In this document: positions 63,753 through 64,000 of the stretch, piece after piece | Position numbering within the stretch: position 1 is the stretch's first letter | How the letters are laid out: the number at the start of each line of letters is the position of its first letter | Assembly: GCF_027943255.1 (NCBI RefSeq) | Contig: NC_072895.1 | Location: forward strand, 86,368,001 to 86,432,000 | Reading direction: 5' to 3' | DNA length: 64,000 nucleotides | DNA from: Anastrepha obliqua | Taxonomy: Eukaryota; Arthropoda; Insecta; Diptera; Tephritidae | Notes under the pieces: generated by a model | What the model was told of the DNA's origin: nothing | Database searches by the model: none | The model's input: the letters and a program-made list of their open reading frames with translations, nothing else | Position numbers and translations under genes: made by a program

Positions 63753-64000
63753 TAGGTAAATACGACAAATATAAAGAAAAAATAACATTTCATGACATCA
63801 GAGTTTATGATGCCAGTTAGGGAAGCCCGTATTTTTTAGGATAAATAAACATATTTTAATAGATATAATTCACTAAATGAAGAATGAAGATGTTGCAAGA
63901 AATCCTATTTCAGAAATGCTTAATAAATGGTAACTCACGCAATATTACAAAACTACCTCATATGATTTAGCGAAGATTTCAAATTGTTATATTAGATGAG
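63753..64000 (-). other. NC2-alpha intron, partial
   Basis: No reading frame with the expected N-terminal histone-fold text occurs here on the minus strand, so the intron continues past the window edge. Confidence 0.75.

Overview
Eukaryotic nuclear DNA, almost certainly from a higher fly (Diptera). The supported genes have insect-type proteins, short introns with GT/AG ends and AT-rich flanks. The repeats are jockey-, R1- and RTE-like LINEs, many mariner/Tc1-type transposons, Helitrons and a tRNA-derived SINE. A tephritid-like fruit fly is my best guess from the overall look, but nothing in the window proves the family.

Layout. Bases 1 to about 34,600 are a gene-poor repeat graveyard. They hold fragments of LINEs, mariner/Tc transposases, a Helitron (15125-17976), a nearly intact pogo/Tigger element (24588-26428), a fold-back Tc1-like element nested in a SINE (26784-29066), and an unusual transposon-associated zinc-finger protein family split by a 3 kb insertion pile (29309-33560). 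A perfect (TTATG)n array of about 120 copies lies at 8545-9146. The stretch 18.2-20.6 kb is relatively repeat-free and may be regulatory, but no gene can be supported there.

Bases 35,400-64,000 are the gene-rich part. MRGBP (NuA4/TIP60 subunit, two exons, 35461-36170) converges on a small unrecognised gene (36584-36889, minus). Diverging from that is PAN2, the catalytic subunit of the PAN2-PAN3 poly(A) deadenylase. I resolve it into 19 exons (37830-58485) encoding 1274 residues, with all phases consistent and all DEDDh catalytic residues present. Four PAN2 introns are swollen to 3-5 kb by transposon debris. At the right edge is the large last exon of NC2-alpha/DRAP1 (62287-63751, minus); its first exon lies outside the window.

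Common themes. The same SINE occurs about ten times, two copies with 14-bp target duplications. Several non-autonomous elements with different terminal inverted repeats (TIRs) sit in TTAA target sites (piggyBac-type signature). Repeated comparison of interrupted and uninterrupted copies inside the window gives an insertion history. Of the four genes, three (MRGBP, PAN2, NC2-alpha) act in gene expression, covering chromatin acetylation, mRNA poly(A) shortening and TBP repression, but nothing in the sequence shows they act together.
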